Shown here in pieces: positions 35,536-45,565 of a stretch of 64,000 nucleotides of DNA. Below the pieces are notes generated by a model. That model did no database searches and was not told the DNA's origin. It worked only from the letters and a program-made list of their open reading frames with translations. This stretch comes from Lepraria neglecta (lineage: Eukaryota; Ascomycota; Lecanoromycetes; Lecanorales; Stereocaulaceae). The DNA lies in NCBI GenBank assembly GCA_033220425.1, contig CM065652.1:2914001-2978000 (forward strand), read 5' to 3'. The stretch's first letter is position 1; every line of letters begins with the position of its first letter. The position numbers and the translations under genes were made by a program.

Positions 35536-37185
35536 AGGCCATCATATGTTTGACAATCATGGGTGAATTCCGTCATGGATGATGAATGTCTTGCGGAGAA
35601 CATCTTTCGTAACTCTTTCTTAATACTTGCTCTTCACAGTGACGCGAAGTGACTGTTGGGACTTCAATTCGGGCGACATTTAGGTGTCCCAGCTCTGAAT
35701 CGACTGCTAAGGGGGTTTCAAGAGTGGAGCTGAAGCGTAGAGCTTTAGAGACAGTCCTCAGGAGTGGTGAGAGGGGAACGAAAAAATATCTCGGAAGTGG
35801 CCCTTAGCCAAAACATCAAGCTTCAGAGCAGTGACTAAGAGCGAGGCTCGCAAAGTAATGAATAAGCATCTGATTATGGAGTTGAGGCTAAAATACGGGT
35901 CTTGAAGCATTGAGTGAGATGGAAGGTCAATGACACCGATTTTCGCCAAACACAATCGATGATCGATGCCAAAGTATACAACTCTCAATGTTATTCCACA
36001 TACTACGCATTGGAGGTTGATTTCAAGTCTTTATGATATGATTTCCCAGGCTTAGCCTACCCCTCAGAGCTTTTTTGAGAATGTCATCCTGCGACTTTGG
36101 TGTGGGAAAGTAGGGACCAGGTCTTGGTGGGGCGGAAGCTAATGTCATTGACCTTCGCATATTCAAGAATATCAGGGTGGTACTTAAGCTAAGATACAAG
36201 ATATAAGGGGCAGGCGACGATAGAACATTGAGAGTGGATTTTGCGGCCAGAGACAATTCCCAGAGGAACTGAGCAGGAGTGAAATAGTAATTTTGAGAGT
36301 CTCCGTGTCGCCAAATATAATTCAATGGCGGCCTGCGGAAAACACAAGTTCTGTACGCTGCGGACTTCTACAACTTCGCTTGATAATAAAATTTCCAGTA
36401 TGAAAATTGCTCAAATTGGCCAAGCGAGCAGCTCCTCAGCCACGAGACTCAGTGTAGCTCGAATCGTTGCTGAACTCTCAATTTTTTGAAGTTCGGCCTC
36501 ATTATATTTTATTTTGGTGATACCAAGACAGTTGACTTTGAACATAGTACGCGCCACAGAGGTGTCAGAATCTAAACGGGCTACGAAAGTACCGGGGAGT
36601 GGAGTTAGAGCGAAGAATGAATCTCAAAAGCAGTAGATAGGGGACAAAAGGGCCGATGAGAGCGGAGACCGATGAAAAAGACATGTTCCCGGAGCAGAAA
36701 GTGCGTACATTGGTACTCTAGAAACCTATCTTGCAGTTCACTTTCAGCTATATGCTGCTACCTTTATGTGTACCAAAGTCTCGGAAGCAGTGGGCGTAGG
36801 AATAAAAGAGCGTTAGGAGCAGAGCTCGCGTGAAGGACAAGTCTCAGCAGCAGCAAAAAGGTAATAAACAAGTAACGCGAATGGAGATCCAGGTCAAAGG
36901 CAGGTCTTGGGAGCGGTGGGTAGGGGATAAAAGGGCAATGGACAGTGGAGAATCACGCCAAAGACAAGTCTCGGGAGCACTGATTGCGCAGTTTGCTGCT
37001 CCGGGAATGCGGTTTGCGACCTACTTCCCGCTCCTTTATGCCTTCATGCGTATTGAAATAACACAGCTTCACTCCTAGTATAACATAATAGAAGCGCCGC
37101 GGCCTGTCATCTTGTCAACAACTTCAGTACTTTACCTCACTTTTAACCCTTTCAGCACAACCCTCAGCCACCAACCTGCAATATC
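35536..37185. other. Intergenic region of 1.65 kb with imperfect repeats
   Basis: No gene recognised. Minus-strand frames at 35758-35988 and 36023-36325 are short and unlike known proteins. The right half contains degenerate repeats, listed separately. Confidence 0.4.
36635..36995 (+). repeat. Three degenerate tandem-like copies
   Basis: The motif GGGGACAAAAGGG at ~36640 recurs as GGAATAAAAGAGC at ~36799 and GGGGATAAAAGGG at ~36928. Each is followed by a purine-rich stretch and then GACAWGTYYC(A/G)G(G/C)AGCA. Spacing is irregular (about 160 and 130 bp) and identity is low. The copies may be fragments of an old satellite or transposon end. Confidence 0.35.
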
Positions 37186-39426
37186 ATGCTCACCGCAGAG
37201 GCATACAAAGTGTTTAGGAAGTACAAAAAATCCACTAACAAGGTTATCCAATGGCTGGCAACAGCAGCAGGCGTCAACACCAACCTGTCTTTTGAACGAG
37301 CTAAGGCAGGCCGCTGAAATCACCAAATCGCGGAGAGTCGAGATCCCAACCGAGATTTTGTGGGCTTTTGAGCTAGCTATTGATGCTCGGACAGATATCT
37401 CTGAGTATTTCAAGCAGATGACTGGATTCAAGGATGAGAAAACACGCTATCACGAGCACTTCACCAAAACTTTGAAGCTCATTTACAAACTTTTGCGCGG
37501 CAAACAACAGTCGGCTGGCGGTAAGATGACCAGTGCGTCAAGCAAAGGGCAACAGCCTACGAAATCACAGAATCGATACGATCATCTTCCAAAAGTCTCA
37601 AACGAGCCAGAAGTGGAGATTTTTGCCGCTGCCGAGGATAACGCAGCAGTACTTGGTGAGGAGCCTACTTCGTCGGTCGAAGAGCCCCTAGAACCAGAGC
37701 TCAGTCTCAAGGACGATGATATGGTGAAAGATTTCGAACTCTACTATGTAATATCTGTCAATCTTATAGATCTTGTTGACCTATTACTTTTACTGATCCC
37801 ATGGCAGAACTTAGATTGCACCTGCAAAAAGATCAAGGACTGTTGGGCGAAGGCAGCCGAGGGGTCCATGTCCACACTGTTCGCCGCTTGGCTTACTACT
37901 GCTTAGAACGACACCTTTTGGTCCTTCAAGAACGGTCCCGCTTTGAGGACACTCAAAATCACAACTCGTGGACAGCTTTGCGAAGCCTGGCATGGCGCCG
38001 CTTTCCCCGCACAGCACGAAGGCACTGCACTCACGCTGCTCAGCTAGGGTGCCATATTCCTCTCGGGCCATGGGCTTGTGTCCCGGTGGAAAGCGTTTCT
38101 TGGGTCCTTACGCACAGCGCCTCCACTGCGACCTGGACTCGAGAAGTCTACAAACTACATCACCGTCCAATCTGATCCGGAGGACGAACCTAGACAATTT
38201 GCAGCTGAGCGGTCGGTGTTAGACCTGTTGCTCAACAGCATGCACAGGGTCATACTGTCCAATGAACCAAAAAAGAGCGACAAAATGTTGATAAACCCTG
38301 ACTTTCTCCGGGAAATGAATCCTCCTATAAGTGGCCTCATCGAATTCATACTTTCGGAAGAAAAGGCATGTCAAACTCACGCCATGTTCGGGTTGCAGCT
38401 TCTGGCCGAATCATATAAGAGCTTTACCATACCAAACCACGAACAGCTACACCCAACTGCCGCATCCAAATGCTTAGATTCGCTTAGGATGTTCGAAGTA
38501 GTCTTGGTCATCTACGAGAACGCTAGCCTCTCGAATGTATACGCGATTGTAAATGCGAAAGGTGCTTGGGAAATCCGCTCCCGAAAGCTCTTCCGGAGTT
38601 AGAACGACATCTGGCAGTCATTACTGGGGAGAAGTGCTTCGACCTATACCACCAGGCTCCATGGATCGCAGGCCACCAAATGCTAGTCATCTTGTCCCAT
38701 GCTACCGATCATGGAGTTCGGCTTTGCAGTAACGGTCATTGTGTCGCAACGGTCCTCCATATGTACAATTTGCCGCGTCAGTCAGGTGCTATGACCGAGG
38801 AGTCCGCTGTCTTGGAGAGCCTCTGCGATGCGCTACTGCAAACTGTCTTTAGCGGCTCACGACCAGAGCGCAAATTCTACTCTCAGTATGCGTCTTCCCT
38901 AGGCGGGAGACTCCAGTTCGACGGATCAAAGAGACACAAGAGTAACTCAGACAAGGACTCATGCAAGAAACCTAGCTGGCGGATAACGAGGCCTAAGAAG
39001 AATGTCAAGAGGGTCACGCCCCATGACATATCCCTCTTCCATGGCTTATACTCTTGCGAATTCAACCTCATCTGCCACAACTGGGCCAACGTGTGGTTTG
39101 GGCTTGACAGGGGAAAGCGGAGCACAGACAAACAAGCAGAGAGGGCCCAGAAGGAGCTCGAAGCCCACCCCTTCGCCATCGCGCTCGACCATCTTGAGAA
39201 TGCGGTCCGCTCAGAATGCGCAGGGGCTTTCCCTGTGGCCAAAGTCAACTGGATCACGGTCTATTTCTCTTGCACGGAGGTCTTAAGGAACATAGCACGA
39301 GCGAAGCGACTTGAACCATCTTGCCCTGGTTGCGATCCAGGTGCCGACGAGACGGAATGGTCGGATTGGGGGGTTTTCTTCGCGGAGGGGATGTTTGCTA
39401 GTGCGGACGAATATTTAGACACTTAG
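37186..39426 (+). pseudogene. DUF6604-like protein gene, broken
   Basis: The ATG at 37186 opens MLTAEAYKVFRKYKKSTNKV and IQWLATAAG, the typical start of fungal DUF6604 proteins. It then meets TGA near 37315 while the +1 frame continues with VEIPTEILWAFELAIDARTD. That frame is cut by TAG at ~37904 (after AAWLTTA) and again at ~38046 (TLLS), and carries on to 38602. The last part switches frame again near 38530 (ECIRDCKCERCLGNPL) and runs to TAG at 39426. One GT-AG pair (37747-37807) may be a true intron, but introns cannot explain all the breaks. Both internal stops could derive from CAG by C-to-T change in a CpA context, as RIP produces. The function of the family is unknown. Confidence 0.55.
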
Positions 39427-39898
39427 GCTGGAAGCTCCGCCTTTCGCTTCGAAAACCAGATGTTCATTGGATATGCGAGAGAGGCCATTCGCACCACATT
39501 TGAGGGTAGGACCACGGCCGATTATCTCTGGAATATTTGAAGATGCTGGCTGGTCGTGGGCTTCAACATGCAATTTTCTTGCCAGCTTGACGCTCCTATG
39601 TTGTTGATTGTACCACATTGGACGGATTATCAGCCGTTCTCTTGGATGGAACAATGCTCCACAAGAGGTTGAAACCGTGCCGTCTAGACTCAACGAGATA
39701 CCTATTTGCAGTCAGAATTTTGGGTATTGAGCAAGACTATCTAGGAAAAAATGGTTTCATGAGCTGAAAATGGCAAATTGTAATCTCGACGGACCTCCGA
39801 AAGGGACTGCCTTGACTCAAATCGAACTCTCATCTCTACCTAGACAATATAATCATCTCAAAAGCCTAACCTACAAGTCCCCTACCCCCAATCCACAC
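39427..39898. other. Intergenic gap between converging genes
   Basis: The 3' flank of the broken DUF6604-like gene meets the 3' end of carbonic anhydrase. Frames here are short, overlap on both strands and have no recognisable motif. Nothing else seen. Confidence 0.4.
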
Positions 39899-40744
39899 CT
39901 ACTTCAACTCAAAAGCCTCCTCCCGTCCCTCCACCGCCCTCTTCCCCTCCCTACACTCCAACTCCCTCAAATGCCCAGTCCCAACATCATAAACAAACCC
40001 ATGAACCTGCAGCCCCCACCCATGACTCCCCTCAATCACAATCGCATTCTCCCTCACCGTCCTAACCCCCGCAAGCACATTCGCCTCCACCAATCTCACC
40101 GCCCGCTCCTCCGGCTTCAAATGCTCCCAATGATGCCAATTCTCCTCCCTCAACTTCCTCACAGGCGCAAGCCACGTATCCAACAATCCAAGCTTCCCGT
40201 TTGCTAAGGCGGCAGCGACGCCACCGCAGCCGATATGCCCGCAGACGATTATATGCTTGACCTTAAGATGTTCCACCGCGTAGGCGAGGACGGATTGGGA
40301 GTTGATGTCTGTTGGGGGGAGGACGTTGGCGATGTTGCGGTGGCAGAAGACGTTGCCGGGATCGAGGTCTAGGAGGGTGTTTTCGGGGACTCGGCTATCT
40401 GAGCAGCCGAACCAGAGGATGCTGGGGGACTGGCCTTTGGCTAGGGTGGGGAAGAGTTCGGGTTTTTGGGAGGCGGTGCGGGCGACCCATTCTTTATTGC
40501 GTTCGAGGACCGTGGCGAGGGGGTCTGCTCGAGGGTAAGGCATGTTAGCATCGTGGTCTTGGTAGAATGCGCTAGTGGTAGGGACGGGGCTCAATGGCAA
40601 TTGGTGGGGGAGCATGGGCTGACCCTTCCGTGGGGCATGTGACAGAGAGAGGAATCTGGCTTTAGGGGTTGTAAAAATCGAATAACGAAGGGTCGAAGGC
40701 AGTCTGTAAGCAATGGAACGCAGGTACATACCATTGCTAGCCAT
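39899..40744 (-). CDS. Beta-class carbonic anhydrase, probably mitochondrial
   Basis: A 281-residue single-exon frame starting at the ATG at 40744; a 12-codon upstream extension begins with TTG and is not used. The enzyme interconverts CO2 and bicarbonate. The zinc ligands and catalytic dyad are clear: CSDSR at residues 114-118 (Cys114, Asp116, Arg118) and HIGCGG at 170-175 (His170, Cys173). The N-terminal ~45 residues are rich in Arg, Ser and Leu without acidic residues (YLRSIAYRLPSTLRYSIF), a good mitochondrial presequence, as in yeast Nce103-like fungal enzymes. The last exon-like third is Glu/Arg-rich. It is transcribed away from the ARMH3-type gene's 3' end. A 7-bp triple repeat sits directly before the start codon. 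Confidence 0.94.
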   Translation of the reverse strand: MASNGMYLRSIAYRLPSTLRYSIFTTPKARFLSLSHAPRKGQPMLPHQLPLSPVPTTSAFYQDHDANMPYPRADPLATVLERNKEWVARTASQKPELFPTLAKGQSPSILWFGCSDSRVPENTLLDLDPGNVFCHRNIANVLPPTDINSQSVLAYAVEHLKVKHIIVCGHIGCGGVAAALANGKLGLLDTWLAPVRKLREENWHHWEHLKPEERAVRLVEANVLAGVRTVRENAIVIEGSHGWGLQVHGFVYDVGTGHLRELECREGKRAVEGREEAFELK

Positions 40745-40746
40745 GG

Positions 40747-40767
40747 TGACGAGTGACGAGTGACGAG
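40747..40767. repeat. Three tandem copies of TGACGAG in the carbonic anhydrase leader
   Basis: Three perfect heptamers end 3 bp upstream of the start codon on the minus strand. Each contains TGACG, the half-site of bZIP factors, but the position in the 5' UTR makes a slippage-prone leader repeat at least as likely. Confidence 0.5.
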
Positions 40768-41415
40768 TATCAAGGTGCAAAATTTTTGGTCGGAAATCGG
40801 AGCTCGGATACTACGCAATTTGACGTGCAGCGGTGACGTGACGTTGAGCAGATAAAGAGACCACGTGCTTTTGGACCAAAAAAATTGCAACAACAGTGGA
40901 AACTTGGACAAGAAAAATATTAAATGAGGAATGTAGGGGCAACTGCGACTTTATGTATACAGGAAGGGGCCGAGGAGAAGTGGTGGAGAAGAGAAAGATA
41001 AAGCCGCCGGGTAGAGATAGGTTCGTTGGGACTGCAAACCCCGCGCGATCTGTGATCATAGTATTTAGTATTCGTGATGCACATCATACATGTCGATTGA
41101 AGGAGAAAGGGGCATGTAGAGGTTTGGGCGAGAAATTGTTTGGCTCGCCAATTGCTGCCCCCCCTAGGCGGACAACGACGCCTAGTGATGCTGGCACTGA
41201 GGCACCCCACATCTCAAGGCTCACTTGGTAACCTAATCGAATCTTGTTACGAGCATCTACGAGGACAGATTCCTCAAGAAATCAAGGAACGTGCAATAAC
41301 CTTTTGATATCATAGGCAGCTCGATCCGGGGAAAGAGTATGCGGGGACTCTACAATCTCAAGGCTCATTTGATATCCTAAGATCGGATTGCGCTTCAAAA
41401 GGAGAGACATGATGT
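40768..41415. other. Carbonic anhydrase promoter and ARMH3 3' flank
   Basis: The left part is the promoter of carbonic anhydrase (minus). An imperfect direct repeat beginning ATCTCAAGGCTCA(C/T)TTG is present near 41210 and again near 41350. No gene seen. Confidence 0.4.
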
Positions 41416-43696
41416 CTATCTTCGGCGTCCAGATGCACGAAGCAATCTCTTCGTGTCCTCTACGGCAACTCTTGCCACACGCTTCAACATGCCCCTTTCA
41501 TCCCCTTCTCTAAATCTGTCCCACCTGTCCAAACCATCCATAGCTGGCAGACTCAGAGTTTCGTACCCTTGTCTGATCACCTTACTCACTTCTCTTGGAC
41601 TCAGGTTACTGCTCATGCGGCCTTTTCCTTTCTCAGCTTCGACTAGGTCATGGTAATGAGCTGCGACCTGGATCAGGATATCGATTGGTGCGGTGGTAGG
41701 GCCGTTTGGGCTGGCGTTCAAGGCTTCGGGCGATGGCAGATGAGCTTGGAATGCCTTCTTGAAGCGATTCAGGTAATCGCCAGCCTCGACAAGCTTGTAG
41801 AAAAGGTCGTCGTAGGCTGCAGGATCGGGAAGAAAGGACTCTCCAGAGGTAACCGCGAGTGCCAATGTAGCAAGAAAGGGTTTAATAAGTAAGGGTAAGT
41901 CCGGATCCTGGACAGTCAGAGAGGGAGCGTAGGTAGTCATGAAGCGGAGGAAGGATAGAAGCGTCTGCCAAAGGAGAGACCAGTGGTATGTAAGACGTGT
42001 CCGACTAAATGTGAGGTATGATAATATGCGGTGTATCAGACCGATGGTAGATATGTAAAGAGGTATGTCGAGGTGGCGGCGAAGATTGTGATTTATGGTG
42101 TCGACTAGTATGTCCAGGATGGATGTTATTGTTGGGCGAGGCTTTGGAGTCGCGGGGAGAAATGGCTGCCGTTGGCGGCAAAGACGGACGGCGAGCAGGA
42201 CTTCTGGGTCGCACAGGATTTTGCATAGAACAAGGTCTTCGACAATGATACGGAGGATCAAGAGGTTGAGAAGACCGTAAAGTGTTGTCCTCGAGGAACG
42301 ATATCCATGGTGGAGGGTATAAGACGTAAAAGATAGAAAGGCACTGAAAGGCGCTTCGCCTGTCCTGGGATCAGGCGGACACGAGACAAAATTGGAGCAG
42401 AAGATCTTGTTGGCATTGGTAAAATCATAGACCCCGAGCAGAACCGCCGCATTGGGGTTCGGCCTAGTCTATAGTCAGCATGGGTTTTCTTTGTGAGTGA
42501 GTGTGGGACTTACAAGACGGCAAATCCTTCCTTCACATCATCAGCATTAGGTGGCGTGGGCTTTGCCCCTTTCGCTGGAGCAAGTAGGCCAAGGCTGATG
42601 TATGCTAACGTGTTACTGAGAGTCCAGCCTTCGGCGATGTCCTCTTGAATGGCAATATAGGAATCTCTGGATTGTGAACAGGCACTGCCTAATCCCCGTA
42701 TAATCTTCTGAATGATGCCCTCATTCACAAAGTCTTCAAGCCGTAATCGGTAAGGATTTCGAAACTCGAACTTGTTGTAGTTTGCCAGTAGGCCCAGTAG
42801 TAAGTATGGCTTGAATACCTGCTCCGGAATTTCCGAGTCCTGAATGAACTATGTACAAAGAGTAAGCAAATACTCACTATGTTCATCACGATCAAGGTTT
42901 GCCAGTAGAAGAGGGGCAACAGGACCATTTTGAATATTTGGCAACCGAAAGCAGGCGTTTTCAGAAGATCAAAGCGGTAATGCACGAGGTAGGCTGTCAT
43001 CTACAATCGACAGAAGAGAAATGGGGTCACACCTTCATCAAAGCAGGGAAAAGATCCCTATGTGTAAAATATGAGATTAGGCTTGTTTGATACGCTCCTG
43101 AAGTCAACGAGAGCGCAACATCGATAGCCTTGTTACGAACTTCGACTAGAAGTGATCAATAATCTGCCACGATGCCTGGAGTGGTCTGTAGCGCTTACGT
43201 GATCCGCTTGTTCGCACGATCCCCTCAATGGCATTTGCGAACTCGAAGAAAACTGCATCGACCTCGTCAAGGCCTGCAAGGACGGTGATGATATCCGCGC
43301 TCGGATTGGTGTACCGCTTCGCCAGGATTACACCTAAGAAGACTGTCAAAGTCTGAACCAGTAAGTGTCCAATATGGGCGCAAAGGGCGGTTTCGATCGA
43401 CGTACATCTAAGGCGTGTTCATCTGATGGGCCCTTTCCTGCTTTGACTTGGTAGACAGCTCGCATGAAGAGTTGCTGCGTCTCATGCTGAGTGTGTAATA
43501 GGTCGTCGGTGGTGATGGCCTCTAATCGTCGTTCCAAAGCGGATTTGTCTGGTTTGAGGAGAAAAAACTCTCCCCAAAAGCCATCCGAGTCTGCATAGTC
43601 TTCGTCGTCCTGCTTGAACAGATCTTCATAGAGGTGGTCGATTTTAGGCTGGAACGAAGTCGGCCTGGCGTCCTGGGTAAGAGGCGATTCTTCCAT
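41416..43696 (-). CDS. Armadillo-like helical protein, ARMH3/DUF1741 family
   Basis: Exons 43406-43696, 43199-43352, 43033-43145, 42514-42848 and 41416-42463 give 646 residues. The splices restore family text: HALD|TLTVFLGVILAKRYTNP, then VRNKAIDVALSLTSGAYQTS, LLGLLANYNKFEF and FAVLPNPNAAVLLGVYDFTN. The protein is an all-helical armadillo-like solenoid, the fungal counterpart of human ARMH3 (C10orf76), which works at the Golgi with GBF1 and phosphatidylinositol 4-kinase. The fungal function is not established. Other visible landmarks are GFWGEFFLLKPDK, FLPDPAAYDDLFYKLVEAGD and NLSPREVSKVIRQGYETLSL near the C-terminus. The third intron is long (184 bp) and holds a 41-codon open stretch in phase. 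The gene is divergent from ISA1 with a transposon between. Confidence 0.88.
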
Positions 43697-44021
43697 CCTT
43701 AGAACAGTATCGGCTTAGTCGGTAGAAGTTGTACTATCAAGGCTTCTGCCTTATCAAAGCCATCTCGGTCCAGTCCTCTTTCCAACCCAGCTGCAGCAAA
43801 TTGAAAGAGAGAGCGGAGGAAGCTAAACCTTGCCCTTAGCTGTGAAACACCCAATGGACGCCTTACTCAGATCATCCTAGATTGAAATCAGCGCTCTCAA
43901 GGAGAAAAGCTGGGAGCAGTCAGATACAGTGAAGCTGATATTTTCGTGGTCCTACACAGATAAGTTGAGCGCCAGAATTTCGTCCTGCATGAAGGTCGAA
44001 GGGGATTTTCGATGGGGAATA

Positions 44022-44078
44022 CTCGTATTGACCCCCTACTCGGCAGTACCCTCTACTCGGCAGACGCTAAGCCTAATT
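44022..44078 (+). repeat. Left terminal inverted repeat (57 bp)
   Basis: It begins CTCGTATTGACCCCCTACTC and is the exact reverse complement of 45298-45354. It contains the motif CTACTCGGCAG twice, 15 bp apart, which may be a doubled transposase-binding site. Confidence 0.92.
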
Positions 44079-44190
44079 AGGCCAACCATCTTAAAAAATA
44101 GCAATGTACTCATGCAATTGCCACTACTCAAGGGCATCACATAACCAGACGGCCTAATTGGAGCTCTACAACACTATCGGAGGCAGTGGA

Positions 44191-45228
44191 CTAGTAGTAG
44201 AAGAAGGGCTCGTATCCGGAATAACCATAGCCCATGTTGAGGATGATCTTATAAGCTTCACAGAATTCGATAGCTTCATTCGTAATATATGATTGATAGC
44301 CGTCGAATATGAGCATTCTGTATTTATCATTCAAGCCTTCTCGCTTCGTAAACTGGTGGAAGCACTCCCTTATCCATAGCAGGCCTAATTCGTTATCTAT
44401 CCAGCCATTCTCGCTGTATACAATATGGCCCCAGACCTTCTCTTTACTAAGTGCTTCCCAGTAGACTATTTATTGTTGCTTTCCTTTAAAGATAATCCAG
44501 GGCCGAAGAAGTCTTCTATCGAGCGAAATTAGCTTAAGGAGAGACACCTATTCCCGATTACCACAATGGGTTATATATAGTTGGATAGCATGTTTTGAGA
44601 TAACGCATTTGACCTTCTTCAGAACTCCAAGTATAAAGCCTTTTTCCTCCATATTGTATGTATCCTGGTCTTCTACTTTATACTTCTGCTTTGTTGTATA
44701 GTAGAGCTCGAACCAATAAGCTATCGTTCCAGGGTCGCTGGCAATGTTATTCCTGTCTTTATCCATAGGCGAGAGGAATTTCGATTTCAGATCAGGATGG
44801 CGACTCAAGAACTTATCGACCCAGTGATGCCCTAGATCCTTTGTATAGCCTCTTTTTCGAAGCATCTGCTGAGCTATTGACCGTAACTGTATGATGCTTG
44901 GTGGCCACCCCCATTTGCCGAGTTGAATTATCTATCTCACAATAGCAGCTTCTTCTGCTGGCGATAGCAATTGCTATTCTTGGCGAGCTTCCTGCCTTGA
45001 TTTCTTCCCCTTGATTCGATCTTGAAGAGTACTCCGACTGATCTGGAACCGAATAGCGATCTGGTAAATAGGTTCAGGTTGTGGTGTGCTAATGTTTTTG
45101 GAATAGAAGTCCAATGCCAGCTGTATTCTTTGCTCTTTCGGGAGTTCTGGAGGGCCTGTCTGGAGGTCTTCTGTATCCTGTAGGTCGGAAGGAGGGGAGG
45201 GAGGGCCGTGGAGCATTAATGAGGCCAT
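44191..45228 (-). pseudogene. Pogo-like transposase relic (CENP-B HTH and DDE parts)
   Basis: One reading frame of 346 codons runs from the ATG at 45228 to TAG at 44191-44193, broken by four nonsense codons at 44974-44976, 44932-44934, 44548-44550 (all TAG) and 44470-44472 (TAA), with no frameshift. Visible parts in order are an N-terminal psq-like HTH (IAIRFQISRSTLQDRIKGKK), a CENP-B-type HTH (LGHHWVDKFLSRHPDLKSKF), the DDE core start (NMEEKGFILGV) and LIFDGYQSYITNEAIEFCEA around the second catalytic Asp. The C-terminal catalytic residue and tail are missing. Two of the TAG codons replace an expected Trp (AIVR-W-I and NRE-W), fitting G-to-A change in TGG, a RIP-type outcome. Confidence 0.85.
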
Positions 45229-45297
45229 GTTGGTGGCATTGAGTGGGTGGAATGGAGGATTTGAATAGAAAAATCGGTGTTTTGGACTAGGTTACCA

Positions 45298-45354
45298 AAT
45301 TAGGCTTAGCGTCTGCCGAGTAGAGGGTACTGCCGAGTAGGGGGTCAATACGAG
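45298..45354 (-). repeat. Right terminal inverted repeat (57 bp)
   Basis: Perfect inverted copy of 44022-44078, with no mismatch across the 57 bp. Confidence 0.92.
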
Positions 45355-45565
45355 TAATCATATTGCTTCTGATTGGCTGGTCGGTGAGTTCGGTGAAAAT
45401 ACTCCGTGATAATGGCCTGACAAAGCGTGCACTTTCGACACTTACGACCACTCCCTCTAAAGACACACAAGAGACTTGCTTTTGCAATTTGAGATACTCA
45501 CCTATGCTGGCTGTTGCTAGATCCAACCTGCAATAATATTTCTGGACAGCCTCTCCGCCTCCACC

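Larger units (their letters stand above)
44022..45354 (-). mobile_element. Non-autonomous pogo/Fot1-like (Tc1-mariner superfamily) element
   Basis: The element is 1333 bp and bounded by perfect 57-bp inverted repeats, with a TA dinucleotide directly outside each end (44020-44021 and 45355-45356), the target duplication of this superfamily. Inside, on the minus strand, lies a damaged transposase. Full-length fungal pogo elements are about 1.9 kb with a transposase of ~500-550 residues, so this copy has lost part of its 3' coding region. It sits in the intergenic space between the divergent ARMH3-type gene and ISA1, ending 211 bp before the ISA1 ATG. Confidence 0.9.

Noticed and set aside
39770-40207. 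Plus-strand 145-codon Pro-rich frame
   Set aside because: It is antisense to the carbonic anhydrase C-terminus, with composition explained by the complementary coding bias.
40896-41231. 111-codon plus-strand frame upstream of carbonic anhydrase
   Set aside because: It begins at GTG, has no homologue, and lies in the divergent promoter region.
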